Shown piece by piece: positions 38,692 to 47,153 of a stretch of DNA of 64,000 nucleotides (the first letter of the stretch is position 1; every line of letters begins with the position of its first letter). The stretch is from Nocardioides szechwanensis (GTDB taxonomy: Bacteria > Actinomycetota > Actinomycetes > Propionibacteriales > Nocardioidaceae), in NCBI RefSeq assembly GCF_900103935.1, contig NZ_FNIC01000002.1, forward strand, positions 62,001 to 126,000. Direction: 5' to 3'. The notes beneath the pieces were generated by a model that was given only the letters and a program-made list of their open reading frames with translations, did no database searches and was not told where the DNA came from. Position numbers and translations under genes: made by a program.

Positions 38692-38753
38692 CGACCGTGA
38701 CCTGAGCCTGAGGCGAGGAAGAGTCAGATCACCCGCCGAGCGAGGCGGGTGCG

Positions 38754-39356
38754 TCAGGGAAGGGTCGGGATGCCCAGGTAGCCGCCGCACAGGGCAACGA
38801 CCTCGTCGAGGAACGCGTCGCGTGCGATGTCGGGGCGGTCGAGCACGTAGCGCACGGTCAGGTGCTCGATCGCCATCACCAGGACCCAGGCCGTCGTGGT
38901 GTGGTCGACGGAGCGGGTGGCGCCGGGCCGCGCGGCGAGGTAGGCGGTCACCAGCTCCCGCACCCGCCGCTCGAGCGCCGTACGGCGGTCCCGGTTGCGG
39001 GCGGCGGGAAGCTCCTCCATCACCACGCGCAGCACCTCGACGTCGGCGCCGAGGGCGCCGAGCAGCGCGGCCGTCGTGGCCCGGATCATCCCGGGCCCGG
39101 CGTCGCCGATGCGGTCGGCGAGCGCAGCGGCCACCCGCTCGGCCACGGCGTCCGAGTGCCGGTCGACCACGGCGGAGACGATCGCCGCCTTGTCGGGGAA
39201 GTACTGGTAGAGCGAGCCCGGGCTGATCCCGGCCTCGCCGGCGACGCGGTTGGTCGAGAAGCCCTCGTAGCCGTCGCGCATCAGCACGGCGCGGCCGGCC
39301 TCGATGATCCGCTCGACCATCGCTTTGGAGCGAGCCTGCTGGGGTTGACGGCGCAT
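38754..39356 (-). CDS. TetR-family transcriptional regulator
   Basis: 200-residue repressor. The N-terminal helix-turn-helix (~15-60) has IIEAGRAVLMRDGYEGFSTN and AGISPGSLYQYFPDKAAI, the TetR signature. The C-terminal ligand domain is not assignable. It is divergent from an MpaB-like oxygenase gene (45 bp between starts) with a palindrome between them, so it probably represses both. -10 TACAAT lies 8 nt upstream of ATG 39356. Confidence 0.88.
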   Translation of the reverse strand: MRRQPQQARSKAMVERIIEAGRAVLMRDGYEGFSTNRVAGEAGISPGSLYQYFPDKAAIVSAVVDRHSDAVAERVAAALADRIGDAGPGMIRATTAALLGALGADVEVLRVVMEELPAARNRDRRTALERRVRELVTAYLAARPGATRSVDHTTTAWVLVMAIEHLTVRYVLDRPDIARDAFLDEVVALCGGYLGIPTLP

Positions 39357-39364
39357 GGACGCGA

Positions 39365-39370
39365 ATTGTA
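39365..39370 (-). promoter_or_regulatory. -10 (TACAAT) of the TetR gene
   Basis: Minus-strand TACAAT, near-consensus, ends 8 nt before the start ATG. It directly abuts the palindromic operator at 39372-39387. Confidence 0.5.
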
Positions 39371-39371
39371 T

Positions 39372-39387
39372 GCGAGTGATCGCTCGC
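39372..39387. promoter_or_regulatory. candidate TetR operator
   Basis: GCGAGTGATCGCTCGC is a 16-bp palindrome with one mismatched pair. It lies between the -10 of the TetR gene and the candidate -10 (CACGAT, 39390-39395) of the MpaB-like gene. Bound repressor would block both promoters. Confidence 0.6.
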
Positions 39388-39401
39388 GTCACGATGGAAG
39401 C

Positions 39402-40634
39402 ATGAGCCACGCCAGCGCGACCACGTCCGGGACGACGTACCCGACCCGCTTCCGCGAGGCGCAGGCGCGCGGCGAGCGCCTGGGGCGCCCGCTGCGCCTG
39501 CTGGCGCGGGTGGGCGAGGTCGACGAGGGCCTGATGGCGCGGATCGGCGCCGGGTTCGGAGCCCGGGACGAGGCCGGTGCGGCGCTCGCGCACGCGATGC
39601 GTTTGCGAGCGGGGGAGCCTGGCGGGGTCTCGATGGCCGACTTCCGGGCCGCCCTCGAGGGCGGTGTCCCGGAGGACGCGCCGCCGGCGCTGGCCAACTT
39701 CTTCGCGGTCGTCGAGGCGACGCCGGAGTGGGTCGACTGGGACCTGCTGGCGCGCGGCGCCGAGGTCTTCAACCGCTTCGGCCAGAACGCCGCCGACGTG
39801 CTGCTGCAGCTCTCGCTGATCGGTGGCTACCGGTTCGGTGGCCCGACCGACCTGCTCGTGGCGACCGGCGGCCTGACCGGCGACACGACCCGGCGCCGGC
39901 TCGCCGAGACCCAGCAGTGGACCGCGTCGCTGTCGCGGCCCGGCGCCCTGCGCCTCCGGGGCGAGGCCTGGCGGCTCACCGTGCACGTGCGGGCCATGCA
40001 CGCGCTGGTCAACGCGTCGTTCGAGCCACGCTGGGACGTCGAGCGCTGGGGGCTGCCGATCAACCAGTCCGACCAGGCCGCGACCCTGGGGCTCTTCGAC
40101 GCGGTCGTGCTCCTCGGCGTACGTGCTCTCGGGGTGCCGGTGAGCGCAGAGGACTCGCGTGCGGTCATGCACCTGTGGAAGTACGTCGGGTGGCTGATGG
40201 GGGTCGACCACGACCTGCTGGTCGACAGCGAGCGCGAGCGGCACCGGATCAACTACCACCTGCTGCTCGCCCAGGCCGACGTCTCCGAGGCGGGCGCCCG
40301 GCTGTCGCAGTCGATCCTCGCCGTCCAGACCGGGCTGCACGTCGACGCGCCCGCGGCGGTGCGCCGGCTGTACGGGCTGTGGAGCCGCGAGCGGCTGCTG
40401 AGCATGCTCACCGTCTTCCTCGGACCCCCGAGCATGCGCGAGCTCGGGCTGCCGCTGCGCCCGCCGTGGGCTGTCGGCTACGTGGTCGTGCTCAACACGC
40501 TGCGCTACCGGGTGCTCGGCCGCCTCCCCGGCGGACGGGCGCGCCTCGACCGCTGGGGCCGGCGTACCTCCGCACGCGTGCTGGGCCGCTACTTCGGCGA
40601 GGAGCGGCCCGACGTCGGTGAGCTGCGCCACTGA
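39402..40634 (+). CDS. MpaB-like oxygenase-family protein (DUF2236)
   Basis: 410-residue protein of the latex-clearing-protein/MpaB-like group, which are usually haem or oxygen-dependent enzymes. It carries GGYRFGGPTDLLVATG, TRRRLAETQQW, a His-rich VHVRAMHALVN and RINYHLLLAQ. The substrate is unknown. Likely controlled by the divergent TetR. ATG 39402 lies 6 nt after CACGAT and is chosen over longer in-frame starts that run into the regulator. No signal peptide visible. Confidence 0.75.
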   Translation: MSHASATTSGTTYPTRFREAQARGERLGRPLRLLARVGEVDEGLMARIGAGFGARDEAGAALAHAMRLRAGEPGGVSMADFRAALEGGVPEDAPPALANFFAVVEATPEWVDWDLLARGAEVFNRFGQNAADVLLQLSLIGGYRFGGPTDLLVATGGLTGDTTRRRLAETQQWTASLSRPGALRLRGEAWRLTVHVRAMHALVNASFEPRWDVERWGLPINQSDQAATLGLFDAVVLLGVRALGVPVSAEDSRAVMHLWKYVGWLMGVDHDLLVDSERERHRINYHLLLAQADVSEAGARLSQSILAVQTGLHVDAPAAVRRLYGLWSRERLLSMLTVFLGPPSMRELGLPLRPPWAVGYVVVLNTLRYRVLGRLPGGRARLDRWGRRTSARVLGRYFGEERPDVGELRH

Positions 40635-40722
40635 GGTCGGACCAATCCGGAAGGCCCGCCGCAACGAAAGGGGGGTGACGGCTCATGGTGGGCCGGCTCC
40701 CTCTGAACCGGAAGGTCCTTCT

Positions 40723-41439
40723 ATGCGACTCCCCTCCCCGTCGATGCTGGTCTCCGTCGCCGCCCTGGTCATCGCGACCGGCGGCACGTCCTATGCCGTG
40801 GCCACCATCGGCTCCGACGACATCCGCGACGGCTCGATCCTCCCGCGCGACATCAAGGACGACCGGCTCAAGACCAACGACATCGCAGACGGCGGGCTGT
40901 TCGCCCGCGACTTCGCCGCCGGCCAGCTGCCTCGCGGCCCGCGCGGCGACATCGGCCCGCGTGGTCCGGCCGGCCCTGAGGGCGCGCCCGGCACCGGGCG
41001 CTGGGTGCTCATCAACGCGGCCGGCCAGATCGAGGCCCAGTCGGGCGGCTTCACGCTCGTGGCCGCCTACCCGGTCCTCCCCAACACGGCGCCGGCTCCC
41101 GGCGACAACACCCTGCGCGCCAACGGCAACGTCTACATCGACGCCGGTGAGGACCTCACCGACAACGCGATCGTGGCCACCATCGCGCTTCAGAACCGCG
41201 TCGACCAGAACGGTGACACGATCACAGGGGGCCGAGCCCCCGGCGCCGACGCCAACCCGGAGTTCTCCGGTGAGATCTCCGTCAGCCAGTGCAACGTGCC
41301 CAACCTGACCGCGATCTCCACCAACTGCGCCCCCACCGGTGCGCAGAACCCCGCCGCGTTCGTCGTGAGCCCGCGCAACAGCGACGGCAGCGTCACCACG
41401 GACAACACCCGCAAGCGCTTCTACGTCATCATCAGCTGA
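40723..41439 (+). CDS. exported protein with short collagen-like Gly-X-Y tract
   Basis: 238 residues. N-terminal hydrophobic segment SMLVSVAALVIATGGTSYAV, probably a signal or anchor. A charged region DIRDGSILPRDIKDD and a collagen-like tract of about eight Gly-X-Y triplets (~67-90: GPRGDIGPRGPAGPEGAPG) follow, then a beta-rich C-terminal domain of ~145 residues with two Cys. No family I can name. ATG 40723 follows GGAAGG. It may share a transcript with the MpaB-like gene (88 bp upstream), though that is uncertain. Confidence 0.72.
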   Translation: MRLPSPSMLVSVAALVIATGGTSYAVATIGSDDIRDGSILPRDIKDDRLKTNDIADGGLFARDFAAGQLPRGPRGDIGPRGPAGPEGAPGTGRWVLINAAGQIEAQSGGFTLVAAYPVLPNTAPAPGDNTLRANGNVYIDAGEDLTDNAIVATIALQNRVDQNGDTITGGRAPGADANPEFSGEISVSQCNVPNLTAISTNCAPTGAQNPAAFVVSPRNSDGSVTTDNTRKRFYVIIS

Positions 41440-41506
41440 CCGACCCCGCGCGACCCTTCGGCGCCCCGGACCCCTTTGCGGGGACCGGGGCGGCCGTACG
41501 CCGCGG

Positions 41507-42445
41507 TCAGCTGCGGGGCTCGTGGCTCTCGAAGTCGTTGTTGAAGGGCGAGTCCTTGCGGGAGAGGATCTCGCGGCGCTCCTCCGGGGAGAGGGCCTCG
41601 ACCTGGGCGATCACGTCGGAGGGGAAGCCGCTCACCTCGGGGGCCTCGGCGAGCGGCACGATGGTGTGGACGATGCGGTCGTCGTAGACGTGCATCATCG
41701 TGAAAGCCGTGTGGCCGTCGACCCCTGAGACGAAGCGCTTCACCGGCGCCGGGTCGGAGGTGTAGCAGGACGCCGAGGCCACGCTCACCGGGACGCCTGC
41801 GAACTCGGAGTAGGTCGAGAAGTGGAAGTGCCCACCCAGGATCTGGCGTACGTCGGTGCCGCGGATGACGTCGGCGAGCAGGTGCTGGTCCTGGAGCTCG
41901 ATGATCTCGGCGGCGCGCAGCATCGGCAGCGGGATCGGCGGGTGGTGCATCGCGAGGACCGTGCCGTGCTCGGCCGGAGTGGCCAGCACGTCGCGCAGCC
42001 ACTCGAGCTGACGCGGCTCGAGGTCGCCGTGGTGGTAGCCGGGCACGCTGGTGTCGAGGGCGACGATGCGCAGCCCGGCCACCTCGTGAACCCGGTCCTG
42101 CGGCTCGTCGGACGCGGCGCCGAACAGCCCCGCGGCGTACTCCGCCCGCTCGTCGTGGTTGCCCATCGTCCACACGACCTGCGCGCCCATCGCCTCGGCG
42201 GCGGGCTCGACCATGTCGCGCAGCCGGTGGTACGCCGCGGGCTCGGCCTTGTCGGCGAGGTCACCGGTGAACACCAGCGCCTGCGGTGCGGGGGAGACGT
42301 GCGCGAGCCGATCGAGGGCCCGGGCCAGCCCGGCCTCGGTGTCGATGACGCCGTACTGACGCACGCCGTTCGCGAGCAGGTGCGGGTCGCTCAGGTGGGC
42401 GATGACGTGGGACGGCGCGGGGTACTGGCCGAACTGCAGGTGCAT
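41507..42445 (-). CDS. class III metallophosphodiesterase (Rv0805/CpdA-like)
   Basis: 312-residue calcineurin-like phosphoesterase. The dinuclear-metal motifs occur in order: HLSDPH, FTGDLAD, WTMGNHDER, MHHPPIPL and GGHFHFS. The closest described enzyme type is the mycobacterial cyclic-nucleotide phosphodiesterase Rv0805, and 2',3'- or 3',5'-cAMP specificity cannot be told from sequence. The C-terminal ~35 residues are polar. Minus-strand -10 TAGCCT lies 6 nt from ATG 42445, indicating a leaderless mRNA. Confidence 0.82.
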   Translation of the reverse strand: MHLQFGQYPAPSHVIAHLSDPHLLANGVRQYGVIDTEAGLARALDRLAHVSPAPQALVFTGDLADKAEPAAYHRLRDMVEPAAEAMGAQVVWTMGNHDERAEYAAGLFGAASDEPQDRVHEVAGLRIVALDTSVPGYHHGDLEPRQLEWLRDVLATPAEHGTVLAMHHPPIPLPMLRAAEIIELQDQHLLADVIRGTDVRQILGGHFHFSTYSEFAGVPVSVASASCYTSDPAPVKRFVSGVDGHTAFTMMHVYDDRIVHTIVPLAEAPEVSGFPSDVIAQVEALSPEERREILSRKDSPFNNDFESHEPRS

Positions 42446-42451
42446 GCCGCC

Positions 42452-42457
42452 AGGCTA
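42452..42457 (-). promoter_or_regulatory. leaderless-type -10 (TAGCCT) of the phosphodiesterase gene
   Basis: Minus-strand hexamer separated from ATG 42445 by GGCGGC. No ribosome site. Confidence 0.5.
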
Positions 42458-42471
42458 GGGCAGAGCGGTTC

Positions 42472-42948
42472 TCAACCGCGGAAGACGGGCTGGAGGTAGA
42501 ACACCGGGATCAGCCGGGTGGTGCGCTGCTCGTACTTGGCGAAGTTGGGCCAGGTCCGCAGCATGACCTGCCACATCGCGGCCCGCTCCTCGCCCTCGAC
42601 CGCGCGCCACGTGACCTCGTGCTCGACGCCCTTGAAGCGGATGGTCGCCGTCTTCGTCGCTCGCAGGTTGTTGACCCACAGCGGCATCTTCGGCCCGCCG
42701 AAGTAGGACCCCGCGATCAACCATCCCCCCTCGTGAGGGACGCACAGCAGCGGCGTCGTGCGCGGGACGCCGCTCTTGCGGCCCGGCACGGTCAGCGCGA
42801 GGTTGGGCAGCCCGGCGACGTCGAGGATCGTCACCCGCCCCTGGGTGAGCCGCTGCAGGTTGGTGTCCGTCCAGACCACCTGGGGCAGCAGCTTGGGCAT
42901 CCACGGGATCGCGCCGATGCGGATGGCGAGCGGAGTCAGCAGTCCCAT
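42472..42948 (-). CDS. deazaflavin-dependent nitroreductase-family protein (Ddn-like)
   Basis: 158 residues of the F420/FAD-binding split-barrel group (DUF385): LPNLALTVPGRKSGVPRTTPLLCVPHEGGWLIAGSYFG pattern (~55-95) and a C-terminal RTTRLIPVFYLQPV. Members reduce quinones or nitroimidazoles with F420H2, or have unknown roles. The cofactor is inferred. The -10 TAAGGT sits 7 nt before ATG 42948, and its TAA is also the stop codon of the upstream monooxygenase gene. Confidence 0.78.
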   Translation of the reverse strand: MGLLTPLAIRIGAIPWMPKLLPQVVWTDTNLQRLTQGRVTILDVAGLPNLALTVPGRKSGVPRTTPLLCVPHEGGWLIAGSYFGGPKMPLWVNNLRATKTATIRFKGVEHEVTWRAVEGEERAAMWQVMLRTWPNFAKYEQRTTRLIPVFYLQPVFRG

Positions 42949-42955
42949 GCGGAGA

Positions 42956-42961
42956 ACCTTA
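42956..42961 (-). promoter_or_regulatory. leaderless-type -10 (TAAGGT) overlapping a stop codon
   Basis: The first three bases are the TAA stop of the FAD monooxygenase gene. Seven nt separate the hexamer from ATG 42948. Confidence 0.45.
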
Positions 42962-44431
42962 GGGCCGCGCGAGCACCTGATCGACCGCAGCGGGCAGCGC
43001 GAGCGCCGGGTCGCCGGTGAGGACGGCCGCGACGTGGGCGTCGGGCCGCAGCAGCCAGGTCTCCTCGGGTCGGGCGCCCAGGGCCGCCGCGACCCCTGGC
43101 GTCATCCGCCGTACGGCGACGTCCGGGCCGGATGCCAGAGCCGGGTCGTCGGTCAGAGCGAGCAGCCCACGCCGGGCGAACGTCCGCAGCCGCTCGTCCC
43201 CGAGCCTGACGTCCGGCACGAGTGCCCCTGCCCGCTCGTCGCCCACGTCGTAGACGAACGGCTGCGAGAGCCGGCCCGAGTCGACCAGGGCGTGGGCCGC
43301 CGGGTCGGTGCGGGCGCGCTCGAGCACCTGCTCGCGGGTGGCCCGTGCGGCGGCGTCGGGTGGGACCAGGAAGCGCATGGTGGCCCCGGTGACGGCGAGG
43401 TTCTCGCGGGCGGCCACATGCCGCTCCTCGTGGTAGCTCTCGAGCAGGGCGTCCGGCGCCTGCCCCGCGAGCACGGCGGCGAGCTTCCAGGCGAGGTTCT
43501 CCGCGTCGGCGACGCCGGAGTTGAGACCCCGTGCGCCGAACGGGGCCATCAGGTGTGCGGCGTCGCCGGCGAGCAGCACCCGCCCGACCCGCATCCGGTC
43601 GACCAGACGGGAGTGGAAGCGGTAGGTGGTGCTCCACAGCATCTCGAACGGCACGTCCCCGAACACCTGCCGGACCCGCGTCACGTCGTCCGGCCCCTCC
43701 CCGTCGCCCACCTGCCAGTCGATGCGGAACGTCGAGTCGGGGCACGGGTGGATCAGGACCTGCCGGCCGGGGTTCCACACCGGGTCGAAGTGGAACCGTC
43801 GCTCCAGCGCCCGCGTGGGCAGGTCGCAGCGGACGTCGCAGATCAGGAACCGGTCGGGGAAGCTCTCGCCGTCGAACGACACCCCCAGCGCACGCCGTAC
43901 GTCGGTCGCGTGCGCGCCGGCGGCGACGACGGCGTACTCGGCCTCGACGGTCTGCTCGCCGGACGGGCCGACGACCCGCACGACCACCCGGTCGTCGTGC
44001 TGGTCGATGCCGACGACCTGGTGCGACCACCGCACCTCGATCTCCGGCGTCGCGGCGATCGCCTCGTCGAGCAGCGTCTCGACCCTGGCCTGCGACAGGT
44101 TGACCCACGGTGGGAAAGGCGAGTCGCCGGGGTCGGTCAACGTGATGTGGAACAGTTCCTCGTCGCGCAGGAAGGTGCGCGCGACCGTCCAGGTGACGCC
44201 CTCCTCGGCGATCCGGCCGACGCCGACGGAGTCCCAGATGTCGAGGGTGTGGGCCTGGTGGCAGATCGACCGCGAGCCGACGGGCACTCGCGCCTCCGCC
44301 GCGTCGAGCACCAGCGACCGCACACCCCTGCGGGCGAGCAGCAGCGCGGCGGTCTGGCCGACCGGACCGTTGCCGATGACGACGACTGGCACGACGACCG
44401 GTACGACTACGGGGGCGCTCACGTCACCCAT
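42959..44431 (-). CDS. FAD-dependent aromatic monooxygenase (MhpA/PheA-TfdB-like)
   Basis: 490-residue class A flavoprotein hydroxylase. FAD-binding GxGxxG as VVIGNGPVGQTAALLLARRG (~17-36), the second FAD motif GRVLLAGDAAHLMAPFGARGLN, and ENLAWKLAAVL after it. It probably hydroxylates a phenolic acid, and 3-(3-hydroxyphenyl)propionate hydroxylase is the nearest type. No dioxygenase partner is adjacent. The N-terminus holds a VVVP repeat before the Rossmann strand. -10 TAGGGT lies 6 nt from ATG 44431. Confidence 0.83.
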   Translation of the reverse strand: MGDVSAPVVVPVVVPVVVIGNGPVGQTAALLLARRGVRSLVLDAAEARVPVGSRSICHQAHTLDIWDSVGVGRIAEEGVTWTVARTFLRDEELFHITLTDPGDSPFPPWVNLSQARVETLLDEAIAATPEIEVRWSHQVVGIDQHDDRVVVRVVGPSGEQTVEAEYAVVAAGAHATDVRRALGVSFDGESFPDRFLICDVRCDLPTRALERRFHFDPVWNPGRQVLIHPCPDSTFRIDWQVGDGEGPDDVTRVRQVFGDVPFEMLWSTTYRFHSRLVDRMRVGRVLLAGDAAHLMAPFGARGLNSGVADAENLAWKLAAVLAGQAPDALLESYHEERHVAARENLAVTGATMRFLVPPDAAARATREQVLERARTDPAAHALVDSGRLSQPFVYDVGDERAGALVPDVRLGDERLRTFARRGLLALTDDPALASGPDVAVRRMTPGVAAALGARPEETWLLRPDAHVAAVLTGDPALALPAAVDQVLARP

Positions 44432-44437
44432 GGCTGC

Positions 44438-44443
44438 ACCCTA
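44438..44443 (-). promoter_or_regulatory. leaderless-type -10 (TAGGGT) of the FAD monooxygenase
   Basis: Minus-strand hexamer 6 nt (GCAGCC) before ATG 44431. Confidence 0.5.
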
Positions 44444-44507
44444 GGGCCGTCGCCAGAGGTTGGCCGGGGGTTCACGCCACTGCTGCCTGCGGATCCCCTG
44501 CTCTACC

Positions 44508-44513
44508 TACGGT
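44508..44513 (+). promoter_or_regulatory. leaderless-type -10 (TACGGT) of the MptB-like gene
   Basis: Hexamer 6 nt before GTG 44520. It is the main reason for choosing that start over GTG 44460 in the same frame. Confidence 0.5.
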
Positions 44514-44519
44514 GCACCA

Positions 44520-46040
44520 GTGCTGGTCCGAGGGTTCGTGGGAAGCGTCCTGGTGCTGCTGGGTGGTCTCGTCGTGTCCACGCTGCCGCCCTCGGCCCCC
44601 CTGCTGGAGACCGAGCTGCTGCTCGACCTGCGCGGCGCCGAGGCCGGGCGGATGGCGGGCCTCACCGTGGTCCTGCTCGGGCTGGGGCTGCTCGCGGGGC
44701 AGTGGCTCTCGCTGTGCCGTCACGTCGCCCTCGCCGAGGGCGACGACCGCGACGACGCGTTGGCACTGGTGCGCCACGCCACCGTGGTCTGGTGCGCGCC
44801 GCTGGTGCTGGCACCGCCGCTCTTCTCCCGTGACGGCTGGTCCTACGCCGCCCAGGGGATGCTCGCCCACCTCGGCATCTCGCCCTACGAGCACGGGCCG
44901 ATCGCCCTGCACGGCCCGATCGTGGAGGCGGTCGACCAACGCTGGATGGAGACGATCACGCCGTACGGTCCGGTGCCGTTGCTCTTCGGCGACCTCGCCG
45001 CGACGCAGACCGGCAACCCGTGGGTGCTGGTGGTGGGGCACCGGCTGGTCGCCCTCGTCGGGCTGGTCCTGCTGGCCTGGGCGATCCCTCGGCTGGCTCG
45101 CTGGACCGGGGTCAACCCGGCGCTCTCGTGCGCCGTCGTGCTCGCGTCACCGCTGATGCTCGCCAACGGCGTGGGCGGGCTCCACAACGACCTGCTGATG
45201 GTGGGCCTGATGGCCGCCGCGCTCGTGGTCGGCGTGGAGCAGTCCTGGTGGCTGGGCGCCGCGGTCGGCGGGGCCGCCGCCGCGGTCAAGGTCCCGGGCG
45301 GGCTCGTGTGCATCGCGATCGCCCTGGCCTCGCTGCCGGCCGGCGCGCTGCTCGCAGCCCGGGTACGCCGCCTGGCCGGGGCCGCGGTCGTCTCCGTCGG
45401 GGCTCTGGTCGGCCTCGGGATCGTGACCGGTCTCGGGGTGGGCTGGGTGCACGGGCTGACCGTCCCGGGCTCCGTCAACACCCCGCTGTCGGTCACCACG
45501 CTCCTGGGCGGTGCCGGCGACTGGCTCGCGGGCTGGGCCGGCCTGGGCCTCGAGCCGGCGACGGTCCTCCGGCTGGTGCGGGCGCTCGGCTCCGTCGCGA
45601 CCGTCGTGGTGATCCTGGCGGTCGCCCTGCGCGGCCCGACCGGGTCCGGGGCCCGGGCGCTGACCGCGCTCGCCACCATGACCGGCGCGACGATGCTGCT
45701 GGGCCCGGTGGTGCACCTCTGGTACCTGCTCTGGGTGGTCCCGTTCGTGGCCGTGCTGAAGCTGTCGCGGCTGGCGATGATGGGCGTCCTGGCGCTGTCG
45801 ACCGTCACCGGGCTGCTGGCGCCGCTCGACTCGTCGCTGCACGGCGCCTACCTCGCGATCGCGCTCGCCAGCATGCTGGTGGCCTGCCTGGTGCCGGTGC
45901 TCCTGCTGACGCCCCGCGCGCGGATGCGCATCGAGCGCATCGTCACCGCCGAGTGGCTGCCCCCGGTGTCAGGCCGGCAGCCGCAGCAGCCCGCCCGAGA
46001 CCTCGACGTGCACGTCGAGCATCCGGTCGATCGAGCGTGA
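44520..46040 (+). CDS. MptB-like polyprenol-phosphomannose-dependent mannosyltransferase
   Basis: GT-C-fold membrane glycosyltransferase (506 residues, about 12 helices). After the first helices, the extracytoplasmic catalytic loop shows FSRDGWSYAAQGMLAHLG with the Asp expected in GT-C enzymes, then YEHGP and TPYGPVPLLF. HNDLLMVGLMAAAL and AAVKVPG follow. It probably extends alpha-1,6-mannan of a lipomannan-like glycolipid, as in mycobacteria and corynebacteria. The 3' end overlaps the convergent GT4 gene by 72 bp, so the last ~20 residues are less certain. Confidence 0.8.
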   Translation: MLVRGFVGSVLVLLGGLVVSTLPPSAPLLETELLLDLRGAEAGRMAGLTVVLLGLGLLAGQWLSLCRHVALAEGDDRDDALALVRHATVVWCAPLVLAPPLFSRDGWSYAAQGMLAHLGISPYEHGPIALHGPIVEAVDQRWMETITPYGPVPLLFGDLAATQTGNPWVLVVGHRLVALVGLVLLAWAIPRLARWTGVNPALSCAVVLASPLMLANGVGGLHNDLLMVGLMAAALVVGVEQSWWLGAAVGGAAAAVKVPGGLVCIAIALASLPAGALLAARVRRLAGAAVVSVGALVGLGIVTGLGVGWVHGLTVPGSVNTPLSVTTLLGGAGDWLAGWAGLGLEPATVLRLVRALGSVATVVVILAVALRGPTGSGARALTALATMTGATMLLGPVVHLWYLLWVVPFVAVLKLSRLAMMGVLALSTVTGLLAPLDSSLHGAYLAIALASMLVACLVPVLLLTPRARMRIERIVTAEWLPPVSGRQPQQPARDLDVHVEHPVDRA

Positions 46041-47087
46041 CCACGGGAACTGCTCGGCCCGCTGACGTGCCGCGGCCCGGCGCACCGGCACCGAGCGGCC
46101 GGCCACCTCGAGCACGGCGTCGGCCAGGGCCCCGGCCTCCGGCGCCGCCCAGCCGCCGGACCGTACGTCGACCAGCTCGCGCGCCCCGCCCCGGTCGGCG
46201 GTGACGACGGGGGTGCCGCTGGCAAGCGCCTCGAGCACCGCCAGCCCGAACGTCTCGCCCGGGCACACCGACAGCGACACGTCCGCGGCCGCGACCTGAC
46301 GGCTGAGCTCGACGCGGCTCTCGACGAAGCCGTGGAAGCGCACCGGCGCACCGGCCGCCAGCGCGACCAGCTCGTCGCGGTGCGGGCCGTCGCCGTAGAC
46401 GTCCATCGACACCGGCACGCCCCGGCGGTGGAGCTCGACCGCGGTGGCGACCGCGAGGTGCGGCGACTTCTCCCGCGACAGCCGGCCGACGTGCGCGAGC
46501 CGGAGGACCCCGTCGGCCGCGGGCGCGACGTACGGCCGGAAGGTCTCGAGGTCGACGCCGAGCGGGACCCGGCTCACCGGACAGCCGGCCGAGTCGGCGA
46601 CCTGGCGGAACTCCGCCTCGGCGTACCGCGAGGTCACGACGACCGTGTCGAAGGAGCGCACCAGGATCCGGTTGAGCAGCTTGATCGACGCCTTGGCGCT
46701 GGTGTCGAGCCCGGTGCGCATGGCAAACATGTCGTCGAGGCGCTCGTGCGAGATCAGCACGGTCCCGACGCCGCGGCGCCGCGCCCAGCGGGCCACGGGC
46801 AGCAGGGTGAGCTTGTCGCTGAGCTCCACCGACGTCGGCCGGAACTCCTCCAGCACCTCGATCACCCGCCACGGCTCGAGGATCAGCCGGTAGCCGCTGC
46901 CCACGCGAGGTGCGCGCACCTGGACGACGTCGCCGTGCTCGGTGGCCGTCACGGCGTCGACGGGGCCCGGGATGACGAGCAGCCGCTCGACGCCGGCCGC
47001 CACGTAGCCGCGGCCGAGGGCGTCGACCGCGTGCTTCATCCCGCCGGAGGCGGGACCGATGAAGTTGGCGAGCTGGGCGATGCGCAC
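45969..47087 (-). CDS. GT4-family glycosyltransferase, possibly alpha-mannosyltransferase
   Basis: 372-residue GT-B enzyme with an N-terminal acceptor domain (GPASGGMKHAVDALG) and a C-terminal nucleotide-sugar domain: HVGRLSREKSPHLAVATA, VYGDGPHRDELVALA and the EX7E motif ETFGLAVLEALASGTPVV. Similarity to the PimC/MgtA type and the convergent MptB-like gene suggest a GDP-mannose-dependent step in lipomannan or phosphatidylinositol-mannoside synthesis, which is inference. GTG 47087 start. Confidence 0.8.
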   Translation of the reverse strand: MRIAQLANFIGPASGGMKHAVDALGRGYVAAGVERLLVIPGPVDAVTATEHGDVVQVRAPRVGSGYRLILEPWRVIEVLEEFRPTSVELSDKLTLLPVARWARRRGVGTVLISHERLDDMFAMRTGLDTSAKASIKLLNRILVRSFDTVVVTSRYAEAEFRQVADSAGCPVSRVPLGVDLETFRPYVAPAADGVLRLAHVGRLSREKSPHLAVATAVELHRRGVPVSMDVYGDGPHRDELVALAAGAPVRFHGFVESRVELSRQVAAADVSLSVCPGETFGLAVLEALASGTPVVTADRGGARELVDVRSGGWAAPEAGALADAVLEVAGRSVPVRRAAARQRAEQFPWSRSIDRMLDVHVEVSGGLLRLPA

Positions 47088-47153
47088 CGACCGACCATCC
47101 CGGAGCGCGGTGAACGCACCGTGAGGTGCGGACGACCTACGCCGGAACGGGAG

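Noticed and set aside
40635..40722. Small ORF beginning at 40685 upstream of the collagen-like gene
   Set aside because: It has an acceptable start, but the product is Arg/Pro/Ser-rich and out of frame with the better-supported gene it overlaps.
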